DNA of 64,000 nucleotides, taken from NCBI RefSeq assembly GCF_002150765.1, contig NZ_MUYM01000054.1, positions 1 to 64,000 on the forward strand, given 5' to 3'. The stretch's first letter is position 1; each line of letters starts with the position of its first letter. The notes beneath the pieces were generated by a model. It was given only the letters and a program-made list of their open reading frames with translations, searched no databases and was not told the origin of the DNA. The DNA comes from Lentzea kentuckyensis (lineage in GTDB: Bacteria; Actinomycetota; Actinomycetes; Mycobacteriales; Pseudonocardiaceae). Shown here piece after piece: positions 24,273-32,472 of the stretch. The position numbers and the translations under genes were made by a program.

Positions 24273-26270
24273 ATGCGGACTCTGCTCATCGACAACTACG
24301 ACTCGTTCACGTTCAACCTCTTCCAGCACCTCGCTGAGGTGAACGGTGCCGAGCCCGTGGTCGTCCACAACGACGACCCGCGATTCCGGCTGGCCTCACT
24401 GCGTTCGTTCGACCACGTGGTGATCTCGCCAGGACCCGGCCGGCCGGGCAACCCCGCCGACTTCGGCATCTGCCGCGCGGTGATCGAGCACGCCGAGATC
24501 CCGTTGCTGGGCGTGTGTCTGGGACATCAGGGACTGTGTCTTTCCTATGGCGCCGTTGTCGGCCCTGCGCCCGTGCCGCGCCATGGGGTCGTTTCCCCGG
24601 TCACGCACACGGGCGTCGACGTGTTCGCCGGACTGCCGTCGCCGTTGGACGTCGTGCGCTATCACTCGTTGGCGGTCACTGAACTGCCTTCTTCTTTGGA
24701 ACCCATCGCGTGGAGCGACGACGGCGTGCTGATGGGTGTGCGCGCTCTCGACCGGCCCGCGTGGGGCGTGCAGTTCCACCCCGAGTCGATCTGCACGGAC
24801 TTCGGACGCGAAATGCTCGCGAACTTCAGCGCGCTCACCCCCACGCGGACGGCCGCGGTGCCGGAACCGGTGCTGGTTCGTCGAGAGCCTCAGAGGCGCG
24901 CTGTGCACGTCCGGCGCCTGGACCTGGCCGTCGACGCGGAGGAAGCGTTCGCGGCGCTCTACGGGACGTCTGAGGCCGCGTTCTGGCTGGACAGCGGATC
25001 CGGCGGGCGGTTCTCGTTCATGGGGGACGCGTCGGGCCCCCTCGCGCGCGTCGCGCAGTACTCGGTGCCGGACCACGAACTCGTGCTCAACGGCGAACGA
25101 CTGTCCTGTCCATCCTTCTTCTCGTGGCTGGACGAGGACCTCGCGCGATGGAGCGTGGAGCAGCCCGACGTGCCGTTCGACTTCGCACTGGGGTGGGTCG
25201 GGTATCTCGGCTACGAGTTGAAGGCGGAGTGCGGCGGCGACTTCGCACACCGCGCGGAACAGCCTGACGCGTCGTTCGTCTTCGCGGACCGTGCCGTGGT
25301 CATCGATCACGTTGATGATTGCGTCTATTTGCTCTCGTTGACCGACGACTCCTGGTTCGGCGACGTTTCCGCCGTCCTGGCAGATCTGAGGCATTTGGGT
25401 GAGCCTTCGCAACCTGTCGTGTCCGACGTGACGCTGCGGCATCCGCGTGCGCACTACCTGAAGCTGATCGGCGCGTGCCAGGAAGCGATCACGGCGGGGG
25501 AGACGTACGAGGTGTGCCTGACGAACATGATGTCTTGCACGACGCCGGGGCATGCGCCGCTCGACCCGTGGGCCACTTATCGGCTGCTTCGCGCCGCAAA
25601 TCCCGTTCCGTTCGGGGCGTTGCTGCGTTTCGGCGAACTGTCCGTGCTCAGCACGTCACCCGAACGATTTATCCGGGTCGACCGAGATGGCGTCGTGGAG
25701 TCATCGCCGATCAAGGGCACACGCCCTCGTGGTGTTGATGCGTCGGACGACGAGATGTTGCGCACAACGTTGGCCCGTTCGGTCAAGGACCGGGCGGAGA
25801 ACCTGATGATCGTGGACCTCGTCCGCAACGATCTCGGCACGTGCGCGGAAGTGGGTTCGGTCGAGGTGACGCGGTTGTTCGACGTCGAGACCTATGTGAC
25901 CGTACACCAATTGGTGAGCACCGTGAGAGCCAGGCTTCGGCCGGACAGTTCTGCCGTCCGATGTGTTCGAGCGGCGTTTCCCGGTGGTTCGATGACCGGT
26001 GCACCGAAGATCCGGACCATGCAGATCCTTGATGGGTTGGAAGCCGGTCCACGTGGGGTGTACTCGGGAGCGCTCGGTTACTTCTCGCTCAACGGAGCCG
26101 CCGACTTCAGCATCGTCATCCGAACCCTCGTCGCGAACGGCGACCAGGTCAGTTTCGGTGTTGGCGGAGCGGTGATCTCGCTGTCCGAGCCCGACGAGGA
26201 ATTCGAGGAGACAGCGGTCAAGGCAACAGCGGTGTTACGCCTGTTCGGAGCGGACTTTCCCGGTCGTTGA
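24273..26270 (+). CDS. pabAB: Aminodeoxychorismate synthase, fused PabA-PabB
   Basis: A 665-residue fusion that makes 4-amino-4-deoxychorismate for folate. The glutaminase domain (1 to about 190) has DNYDSFTFNLF, the nucleophile Cys82 in LGVCLGHQG and VQFHPESICTD. The chorismate-binding domain has LTSPERF-type text, VESSPIKGTRPRG, DRAENLMIVDLVRNDLG and FPGGSMTGAPKIRTM. Lys in the PIKGT motif marks PabB and separates it from anthranilate synthase, which has Ala there. A TAGAGT -10 lies eleven bases before the ATG, giving a very short leader. Fusions also occur in antibiotic clusters, but no such genes surround this one. Confidence 0.93.
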   Translation: MRTLLIDNYDSFTFNLFQHLAEVNGAEPVVVHNDDPRFRLASLRSFDHVVISPGPGRPGNPADFGICRAVIEHAEIPLLGVCLGHQGLCLSYGAVVGPAPVPRHGVVSPVTHTGVDVFAGLPSPLDVVRYHSLAVTELPSSLEPIAWSDDGVLMGVRALDRPAWGVQFHPESICTDFGREMLANFSALTPTRTAAVPEPVLVRREPQRRAVHVRRLDLAVDAEEAFAALYGTSEAAFWLDSGSGGRFSFMGDASGPLARVAQYSVPDHELVLNGERLSCPSFFSWLDEDLARWSVEQPDVPFDFALGWVGYLGYELKAECGGDFAHRAEQPDASFVFADRAVVIDHVDDCVYLLSLTDDSWFGDVSAVLADLRHLGEPSQPVVSDVTLRHPRAHYLKLIGACQEAITAGETYEVCLTNMMSCTTPGHAPLDPWATYRLLRAANPVPFGALLRFGELSVLSTSPERFIRVDRDGVVESSPIKGTRPRGVDASDDEMLRTTLARSVKDRAENLMIVDLVRNDLGTCAEVGSVEVTRLFDVETYVTVHQLVSTVRARLRPDSSAVRCVRAAFPGGSMTGAPKIRTMQILDGLEAGPRGVYSGALGYFSLNGAADFSIVIRTLVANGDQVSFGVGGAVISLSEPDEEFEETAVKATAVLRLFGADFPGR

Positions 26271-26339
26271 TCCCACGTTCCGGGGAAGATGTGAACGAAC
26301 AGGACTGTGTTTGATCCTGATGGGTCGAACCTCGGGTTA

Positions 26340-26369
26340 ACACGTCGGCCGGCGACCCGGCCGACGTGT
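26340..26369. terminator. Bidirectional terminator between pabAB and lsr2
   Basis: A perfect 13-bp stem (ACACGTCGGCCGG at 26340-26352 with 26357-26369) and a four-base loop, followed by a T-rich stretch (CTCGCTTTTG). It lies between two convergent genes. Confidence 0.85.
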
Positions 26370-26391
26370 GGAAACCTCGCTTTTGCGCAGG

Positions 26392-26733
26392 TCAGGAGGC
26401 GTGCGCTTCCTGGAACTGCACGACCAGGTTCTGCGGAATGCGACCACGGTCCGAGATCTGGTGCCCCTGTGCCCGAGCCCAGTCACGAATGCGCTGCGCC
26501 TCGGCCTTGTCGGTGGCCTTCACCGTCGACTTGCCGGTGCCCTTGCGCTGCTTGCGGCCACCCGCACGACGGGCCTTGCCGACGAAGTCCGCCAGCGACT
26601 CGCGAAGCCGCTCCGCATTTCCCTTCGACAGGTCGATGGCGTACTCGACACCGTCAAGTGCGAAGGTCACGGTCTCGTCGGCTTCTCCGCCGTCGAGGTC
26701 GTCGATGAGTTGGACGACGGTCTGCTGTGCCAC
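26392..26733 (-). CDS. lsr2: Lsr2 nucleoid-associated protein
   Basis: A 113-residue H-NS-like xenogeneic silencer. The N-terminal dimerisation domain shows VVQLIDDLDGGEADETVTFALDGVEYAIDL. A basic linker (RRAGGRKQRKGTGKSTV) leads to the DNA-binding domain, which ends in IRDWARAQGHQISDRGRIPQNLVVQFQEAH. The RGR motif inserts as an AT-hook in the minor groove. The GTG at 26733 follows GGAGGAAC. Lsr2 would silence AT-rich acquired DNA. Confidence 0.96.
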   Translation of the reverse strand: MAQQTVVQLIDDLDGGEADETVTFALDGVEYAIDLSKGNAERLRESLADFVGKARRAGGRKQRKGTGKSTVKATDKAEAQRIRDWARAQGHQISDRGRIPQNLVVQFQEAHAS

Positions 26734-27010
26734 TGTTCCTCCGTTGGGTACTCACATAGCACGCGGATCCTCGACGTAACCACGTGCTCCGACAACACCA
26801 TAGTCCAGATGAGGAAAAACGGCGAACCTTTCGCCGCTAAAATGTGACCCAACCGCCCGGTCGGGTCATTTACCCGGTGAAACCACAGGGGTGTTATGGG
26901 TCCAAAATGTGCAGCTAGTCGTCTCACTTCGTCCCGTTGCTGGGCTTGCTGGCCGCTTCACCATTCCCGCTGACGGAGCAGCGCTGCACATAACGCACCC
27001 CCATCCGTGC

Positions 27011-27039
27011 GGGTATCCTCGACATACCCGCCAGGGGTA
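27011..27039 (+). promoter_or_regulatory. Likely CsoR operator ahead of csoR
   Basis: GGGTA (27011-27015), TACCC (27025-27029) and GGGTA (27035-27039) form overlapping inverted repeats; TACCC-N5-GGGTA resembles the GC-rich pseudo-palindrome bound by CsoR repressors. A possible -10 (TATCCT) lies inside. It ends 17 bases before the csoR start, so autoregulation by copper is likely. Confidence 0.6.
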
Positions 27040-27056
27040 GGGAAGGTCAGGAGCCG

Positions 27057-27338
27057 ATGCACGGGTACACCGCGGACAAGGACGCATACCTCAAGCGACT
27101 GCGCCGCATCGAGGGACAGATCCGCGGTCTCCAGCGCATGGTCGAGAACGATGAATACTGCATCGACGTCCTCACCCAGATCTCCGCCGCCACGAAGGCG
27201 CTGCAGGCGGTCTCGCTGGGGTTGCTCGACGAGCACCTGAAGCATTGTGTGGCCCAGGCGGCGGCCGAGGGCGGGCCGGTGGCCGAGGAGAAGCTGGCGG
27301 AGGCGTCGGCGGCCATCGGACGGCTCGTGAAGTCCTAA
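27057..27338 (+). CDS. csoR: CsoR-family copper-sensing transcriptional repressor
   Basis: A 93-residue all-helical DUF156 repressor. The Cu(I) ligands Cys35 (NDEYCID), His60 and Cys64 (DEHLKHC) are all present, so this is a true copper sensor rather than a formaldehyde- or persulfide-sensing relative. It starts with the typical DKDAYLKRLRRIEGQIRGLQRM. Copper binding should release it from DNA. No copper exporter or chaperone gene lies beside it in this window. It ends 52 bases before the tRNA gene. Confidence 0.92.
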   Translation: MHGYTADKDAYLKRLRRIEGQIRGLQRMVENDEYCIDVLTQISAATKALQAVSLGLLDEHLKHCVAQAAAEGGPVAEEKLAEASAAIGRLVKS

Positions 27339-28354
27339 GGGTCCCCTGCGGAAACCTGTTGGTCTGATCCGCTAGAGTTCATCCCGCTACGCCCCCGTAG
27401 CCCAATCGGCAGAGGCAGCGGACTCAAAATCCGTCCAGTGTGCGTTCGAGTCGCACCGGGGGCACGTACAACATCTACACACGAGCCCGTGACCGTGCTG
27501 GTCACGGGCTCGTGTGCGTCTTGGAACATTTCGTCGATCCTTTCCGCAGCTCCGGCGATGGCGGTGAGCCGGTCGGCCGGCAGTTTGATGGTCAGAGTCA
27601 CGTAGTTGCTGTCCGGGTGCAGCCGGATGGTCAGCTGGGTGGTGTCGAACAGCTTCCGCAGCAGCTTCTCGGGTGCCTTGGCCAGGTCGATTCGTAGTTG
27701 TGGGAGCGCGTCGATCAGGTTGGCGTCCTCTTCACTGGGCTTGGTGGGCTCAGCGTCGTCCAGGGCGTCGAGCTCGGCGATGGCGGCCAGGTTGGCCTGT
27801 TTCTCGGCTTCGAGGTCGTTGTAGCTCTGGCGCAGTCCTCGACTGAACGGGTCATCGGGATCGCCGCTCTGGGCCTGGCGCAGGATGGTGTCCTGTCGGC
27901 GAGCGACATCGGCAATGCTGCGTTGCAGTCGCTCTCGTAGGGCCTGCCGTTCCTGGGTTTGCCGGTCGTTGACCGTGGCGAGCTCGGCGGCGAGGATGGC
28001 TCGGCGGTGCGGGCCGAAGACCCTGTCGGCGTAGAACGCGGCAATCGCTTCGAACAGCTTGCTTTCGCGGATGTAGACCGTCTTTGCGTGGTTGGGGTAG
28101 TTGTCGGGGCGGCCGAGGTTGTTGTTGCGCGGCCAGCACAGGTAGTAGGCACGTTCGCCACGTTGGCTGCCGAACATCCGGCGCCCGCAGGAGTCGTACA
28201 CCATGCCGCGCGACACGTAGGTGCGAGCGGTTGCCGGGCGAGTGTTCTTCTCGTCGCCGTCGCGAGAGCCGCGTTTGGTCTGCCTTCGTGCGTTGAGCTC
28301 ATCGAACATCCACTTTGGAATCAACGGCTCGTGCGCCGGTGCGGTGGACCACAC
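27335..28354 (-). pseudogene. Large serine recombinase, N-terminal catalytic part lost
   Basis: The visible frame carries only the C-terminal part of a large serine integrase. It has the end of the recombinase domain (AHEPLIPKWMFDELNARRQ), a zinc ribbon (YDSCGRRMFGSQRGERAYYLCW, of which the second pair looks reduced) and a coiled coil (ATVNDRQTQERQALRERLQRSI). The resolvase domain with the catalytic Ser and most of the linker are missing; IS3-related DNA begins just upstream. The last residues (from about 297) are read through the antisense of the adjacent tRNA. The gene cannot encode an active recombinase. Confidence 0.8.
27391..27464 (+). tRNA. tRNA with anticodon CAA (Leu), short variable loop
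   Basis: A full cloverleaf folds: acceptor stem GCCCCCG/CGGGGGC with A73; D arm at 27400-27416; anticodon stem GCGGA/TCCGT with loop CTCAAAA giving anticodon CAA (27425-27427); five-base variable loop; T stem GTGCG/CGCAC with loop TTCGAGT. No CCA is encoded. CAA reads the Leu codon UUG, but bacterial leucine tRNAs normally carry a long variable arm, so this is atypical. A truncated integrase lies right after its 3' end, as at an integration site. Confidence 0.85.
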
Positions 28355-28395
28355 CTAGAGGTTCACCCCGAACGGTGGACAGGGGCGTAAGAAGA

Positions 28396-28938
28396 TCAGG
28401 CAGCTGCTCGGAGTGACTTCTCATAGTCGCTGGGACTGCGCATCCCGAGCTTGGAGTGCCGCCGCGTACTGTTGTAGAAAAGGATCCAATCGTCAACTGC
28501 GGCAACGAGTTCCGTCTTGGTGGCGTAGACGTGCCGGTAGTAGTGCTCGTGTTTGAACGTCGACCAGAACGACTCGGCGGGGCTGTTGTCCCAGCAGATC
28601 CCGGTGGCGCCCATCGATCGGCGCAGTCCGTGCCGGAAACAGGCCTGCGCGGTCAGGTTCGCCGTGTATTCGCCACCGCGGTCGGAATGTAGGACTGTGC
28701 CACGACATTCGCCGCCGCGGGCTGCCACGGCCGCCTCGATGGCGGTGGTGACCATCTGGGCGTTGATGTGGTCGGCGATGCTGTAGCCGAGAACTGTGCG
28801 GGAATGCCCGTCGCGGATCGCGCACAGGAGCATCTCGCCCTCACCGCAAGACAAGTACGTGATGTCGGTCAGCCACACGGCGTTCAGACGGCCCTGGTCG
28901 AACTTGCGCTCCTGCTGGACGACGGTGTTGTGGTTCAT
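28396..28938 (-). pseudogene. IS3-family transposase fragment (OrfB, N-terminus missing)
   Basis: The C-terminal integrase core of an IS3 OrfB. The DDE residues are visible in WLTDITYL, VLHSDRGGEY and NSPAESFWSTFKHE, and it ends with NSTRRHSKLGMRSPSDYEKSL. The helix-turn-helix/OrfB N-terminus and OrfA are absent, and upstream in-frame sequence is unrelated. No clear terminal inverted repeats were found. The fragment sits between the broken recombinase and the lipoprotein gene and may have caused the recombinase truncation. Confidence 0.85.
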
Positions 28939-29133
28939 CGCGTAGGCCGGCATCTCGGCCAGGTCAATTCGATAGATCATCGCGATGTTTCGTGACCCGC
29001 AGGCGCAGGGGAGAGGCAGCGGGAGCTGAGTGGCGACAGCGGTGAAGACGAGCAACATCGGCAGGGCCCTGAAAGGTTGCTCCAGCGGCATGGGCACCAG
29101 CTCGGAACGCCTTCATCTGGGTCTTCGCGGCGT

Positions 29134-29766
29134 CTACGGCGTCTGGACCGCGTCGTAGAACGACTTCGCGAGTTCACGTAGTGGCCCCCTGCACTCCTGC
29201 GACCTCGGCGCGGGCTTGTCCGCTGGTTTGTTCTCGAGAATCAGCACGGCGTTGACGTCGAGGATTATCAGCATGCAGCTGTCCTTGCCCTTCGGCGTCA
29301 GCCACTTCGCCTTCTCACCCACCTCCACGTCCCCAGCCGCACCGTCGTCGGCCGGATCGGCGCCAGGCTTGGACGTCACGTCGTACACTTCACGGGCCTT
29401 GAGCGCTCCTCTACCTGGACCAGCAGGCCCCGAGATGTCGCTCTTCTCGTCTTGCCACGCCGACACCTGCAGGTTCACCCGCGGCCAGTCCGGGATGCGC
29501 TGGAACTCACATCCGGTGAGCATGTCGGACACCGAGGGGTCTTCGTTGCCGGACCGGAACGGCGGCAGACCCGTCACCCTCTGCGTCACCTGCTGGCAGG
29601 TTGGCAGTGCCGTGTACTTGGCGCGAACGGGCGCAGGCGATGTCGCTGAGGTCGGCGACGTGCTGGACATGCCCTGCGGCTTGCCGCTCACCGCGTCGCC
29701 ACCGGTACACGCCGCCGCACTCAACGCGAGCACTGCCACGCCCACGATCCCAGTGGCTCGATTCAC
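29134..29766 (-). CDS. DUF3558-type lipoprotein
   Basis: A 210-residue lipoprotein. The signal peptide (TGIVGVAVLALSAAAC) ends in the lipobox SAAAC, with Cys20 as the lipidated residue. The mature part begins with a Ser/Thr/Pro linker, then LPTCQQVTQRVTGLPPF, LTGCEFQRI and the distal Cys pair (DSCMLIIL and SQECRGPL), a pattern typical of DUF3558 proteins of Pseudonocardiales and mycobacteria. The GTG start overlaps the stop of the EspG-like gene, so they are one transcript. The function of DUF3558 is unknown; association with type VII secretion loci is inference from context. Confidence 0.8.
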   Translation of the reverse strand: MNRATGIVGVAVLALSAAACTGGDAVSGKPQGMSSTSPTSATSPAPVRAKYTALPTCQQVTQRVTGLPPFRSGNEDPSVSDMLTGCEFQRIPDWPRVNLQVSAWQDEKSDISGPAGPGRGALKAREVYDVTSKPGADPADDGAAGDVEVGEKAKWLTPKGKDSCMLIILDVNAVLILENKPADKPAPRSQECRGPLRELAKSFYDAVQTP

Positions 29767-30575
29767 TGCGCCCCCAGACCCTTCCACACGTCCTCTTCCG
29801 GATCGGCTTCCTCTGCGCGAAGGCGACGCTTGGACGGGCTCGCCGGTGTTATACCTCGATCCGAGGTGAGCCCGGCATCGCTGAACACCTCCCACAAATC
29901 TTGTTGGAGCTGCCCGACGTTCGCCCGAGAGACCGCTGCGGCGTCCGCCGTCAGTCCGACCAACGCCCTGTTGCGGATCTGCAGTGTCACGAGACCATAC
30001 GGACTGCGTAGTGTTGTCACCTGGAGTGACACCTTGTCGGCGTTCTCCCTGGCTTCGCGCAGCTGCCGGCCGATGGCGGCCTGTTCTACCTTGACCTGAG
30101 TCAGCCACGTCTCCAGGTCAGGCATGCCGGACCAGCTCTGAAAGCTGACCGGTTCGGGTTCGGCACGGTGCTCGCTCCGTGCCTGCCGTTCGACGGTGGC
30201 AGCGATCCGCACAGCGTCGGGCTGGCAGAGCCGGAAGGCGATCGCGTTGTCCTGCTGCTCCGCAATCACGCCCGTGCGGTCGTCAGTGACTGCGAGTGCC
30301 ACAGGCTGCGTTTCATCGGCGGTACCGACCAAGGCGACCGCAAGGTGCCCGCGGGCGAACACGTGCAACGCCTGCACCGACTCCGGCGCGAACTCGCCGT
30401 CACGGACCAGTCCCCGGTCAATCAGGTCCCGGTGCACGGCCTCGATCAGCCGAACCCGGTCCTCGCGCGTGGTGCCGTGATGCGGAATGGCGAACGGGAA
30501 CCGCCGCAAATTGATTCGCAACGCCTCGCCGAGCACATCCAGCGCCGCGAACGAACAGACGATCTCCCCCGACAC
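29763..30575 (-). CDS. EspG-family ESX secretion-associated protein
   Basis: A 270-residue protein matching the EspG family, cytosolic chaperones of PE/PPE-type or WXG substrates in type VII secretion. Seen are SFAALDVLGEALRINLRRFPFAIPHHGTT (family: aldehyde-like start, then P-F/Y-P-L-x-x-x-x-H-G), RLIEAVHRDLIDRGLVRDG, and ALHVFARGHLAVALVG. The GTG at 30575 has a GAGAGG site upstream; GTG at 30587 is possible. It is coupled to the DUF3558 lipoprotein. No ESX core gene (eccC, esxA) is present, so it is an orphan pair. Confidence 0.75.
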   Translation of the reverse strand: MSGEIVCSFAALDVLGEALRINLRRFPFAIPHHGTTREDRVRLIEAVHRDLIDRGLVRDGEFAPESVQALHVFARGHLAVALVGTADETQPVALAVTDDRTGVIAEQQDNAIAFRLCQPDAVRIAATVERQARSEHRAEPEPVSFQSWSGMPDLETWLTQVKVEQAAIGRQLREARENADKVSLQVTTLRSPYGLVTLQIRNRALVGLTADAAAVSRANVGQLQQDLWEVFSDAGLTSDRGITPASPSKRRLRAEEADPEEDVWKGLGAQ

Positions 30576-30742
30576 CCTGAAACCCACCTCTCGCTGCCCG
30601 CACCGCTCCCCACGGTGCGTGACCGCGCGACATACTGCCAGTCGAACACCTATCAACAGAGCGTTACCACTCCGAGTCAGTCGAAGATCTCACCCGGTTG
30701 GCGCAGCCTCATCCGCCAGACCAGAACGAACACGAGCGCTCG

Positions 30743-31438
30743 TCACAGTTCAGCTATCGCCTCGGCGATGAGCTCGAGTGACTCTCCTTCGGGCAACGCC
30801 GTCTGATGCAGCTTCTCGAATCGCTGCGCACACTGCTCGATCAGGTCCAGCTCGCTCATCTCCATCAGATGCAGCAACTGTGCCTTCATCACCTGCGGGC
30901 CGCTGACAACCGGCCGGAGCACGGACTCAGGGAATACCGCTTGGACGTTGAGCGGATCCTTGTCGCAGAGTCGGCTCGACCAGGAATCCCTGACCGCTGC
31001 CTGCAGCGCCGCACGGTACGGATCGTCGACCCGTACCGCGAAGTGCGCGTAGTCAGGGAGCTGGAGGAGCGGCGGAACAAAATCAGTGGTGAACGTGCGC
31101 AACGCCGTCGCTTCGAAAACCAGATCGGCGAGGTCTGCCGCCGGGTCGAACGACACCGCACTGCCATCGAGCACGCGGGTACGCACCTATTCGGCGTGCT
31201 GCGACAGTTGGACGACGGACTGCCATTCCGAGGCCGGCACCTTGTAGACGTATCCCAGCGCCATGATGTCGAGCACTGCGGACGGCTGCACCGCGTTCTC
31301 GATCATCGACAACTTGGCGCTGCTGAAACCCACCCGCTGCCCCGCGTCGGTCAGGCTGAGCTGCAGCTCGTTGCGCCACCCGGCCAGCTGCCGCCTGATG
31401 GCGCGTTCGAGCGTCGTGGCCCGGAAGTTCTTCGGCAT
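30743..31438 (-). pseudogene. XRE regulator with DUF5753 domain, interrupted by an in-frame TAG
   Basis: The N-terminal half (from ATG 31438) is an XRE helix-turn-helix (LERAIRRQLAGWRNELQLSLTDAGQRVGFSSAKLSMIENA). A single TAG (31187-31189) follows QLSQHAE. Translation in the same frame continues with a DUF5753-like part, containing FEATALRTFTTDFVPPLLQLPDYA and ending EAIAEL. Such regulators are normally one protein of about 230-290 residues. No ribosome site precedes the GTG directly after the stop. It is a nonsense-interrupted gene, unless the stop is read through or is a sequencing error. The upstream gene ends seven bases before it. Confidence 0.75.
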
Positions 31439-31445
31439 CCCCGTG

Positions 31446-32099
31446 TCATCCCATGTCCGCCGCGTCGCCCAACTCCTCGAACGGCACGAAGCTGCACCCA
31501 CGTAGCTCGCGGACCAACGCCGCAGCGACCATCCACTGAGTCAGCGGATCACCGTAGGTAAGACGAACGGCATTGACCGCGACAGGCGCGAACACACCTG
31601 GCCGGTAGAGAGTGCCCCAGACACCCACGACCGCGAACTCCCGAACTCGAACGGCAACAGCGCCGCACCGAAGCGCCGGGCACAGCCGCATCGACGTCCC
31701 CACGCACCGAGCACAGACCGGCGGGTCCACCGAAGCCGCACCTTCAGGCCAACCTGGCCAGTCCTTGCGGAAATCCCGCATCAACCACAGAACACCTTCC
31801 GGCGTTCGATCCGCCGGCCCCGCACACACCTGGCACAGCAGCTCACACATTGCTCGCCGCTGCCGAGCCGGATGCACCCTGGCGAACTCCGGCCTTCCCT
31901 CCAGGAGACGCTCCGCCACTCGCGCCCACAGGACACCCTGCTCATCCCGATCACCCAGAAGCTCACGCGCATAACCGACACCGCGGCCATCTGGACGTAC
32001 CGCCAAGTCGCACCGCAGGTCCTGCTCACCAGGCCGCGCGGTCACATACGGCGCAACAATGCCGCCAGGCTGCAATGTTCGAACCTCGGTCATCGTCAC
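31446..32099 (-). CDS. Zinc-ribbon-like hypothetical protein
   Basis: About 217 residues. It contains two Cys pairs, CELLCQVCAG and PPVCARCVGTSMRLCPALRCG, spaced as in a treble-clef or double zinc-ribbon, between an N-terminal region (PYVTARPGEQDLRCDLAVRPDGRGVGYARE) and a hydrophobic-aromatic C-terminus (VVGVWGTLYRPGVF). Similar unnamed proteins occur beside XRE/DUF5753 genes in actinomycetes. Starts at GTG 32099 or ATG 32093 are both possible. It forms a compact minus-strand operon with its neighbours. Function unknown. Confidence 0.6.
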   Translation of the reverse strand: MTMTEVRTLQPGGIVAPYVTARPGEQDLRCDLAVRPDGRGVGYARELLGDRDEQGVLWARVAERLLEGRPEFARVHPARQRRAMCELLCQVCAGPADRTPEGVLWLMRDFRKDWPGWPEGAASVDPPVCARCVGTSMRLCPALRCGAVAVRVREFAVVGVWGTLYRPGVFAPVAVNAVRLTYGDPLTQWMVAAALVRELRGCSFVPFEELGDAADMG

Positions 32100-32121
32100 T
32101 CGGTTCTCTCGTTCGTCGTCG

Positions 32122-32469
32122 TCAATCCTGTGTTGTGCAACGGGTTTGGTCACCCGCGCTGAGAGCTGCGTGCGCCACCGCTGTGAAGTCCGGAATCGAC
32201 ACGCCTGCTGGTCCTGTGAGCCACCGCAACCGGTGCTGCCCGAACCGACTCGGCGGAAGATCGACGCTGCGCCCGGCGCGGACGTGGTCGACACCAAGTT
32301 CAGCGAGTTCCGGCCGAGCTGCGCCGGTGTTCGGTGAGACGAGAAAGACCCAGCGAACGCCGTGGTCATCAGGCGACTCGAACAGCGGCACGGAGTCGTT
32401 GAGAGCCACGCGCACTCGTTCGCCGAGCGCCCTGGGAATGTCCAACGCGTCAACCCCGCGGCTGGACAT
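32122..32469 (-). CDS. Hypothetical protein
   Basis: A 115-residue protein from an ATG with GAGGTG four bases upstream. It reads DIPRALGERVRVALNDSVPLFESPDDHGVRWVFLVSP and then RSVDLPPSRFGQHRLRWLTGPAG. The pattern of an acidic first half and a proline-rich, basic LPPS segment recalls small accessory proteins encoded before XRE/DUF5753 regulators, some of which look like cut-down primase/polymerase N-termini. I do not recognise a catalytic motif. The stop of the upstream gene lies three bases before its start. Confidence 0.55.
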   Translation of the reverse strand: MSSRGVDALDIPRALGERVRVALNDSVPLFESPDDHGVRWVFLVSPNTGAARPELAELGVDHVRAGRSVDLPPSRFGQHRLRWLTGPAGVSIPDFTAVAHAALSAGDQTRCTTQD

Positions 32470-32472
32470 CAG

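Noticed and set aside
26866..27087. Small minus-strand frame between lsr2 and csoR
   Set aside because: It overlaps the csoR operator and start, with poor coding character. The gap is better explained by two divergent promoters.
27335..27464. The C-terminal end of the recombinase frame as a real protein end
   Set aside because: These residues are read from the antisense of the tRNA gene; the frame has run on by chance past its ancestral end.
28355..28395. An IS3 terminal inverted repeat at the left end of the transposase fragment
   Set aside because: I looked for TGAAC-type ends matching on both sides and found no convincing pair. The fragment may have lost its ends.
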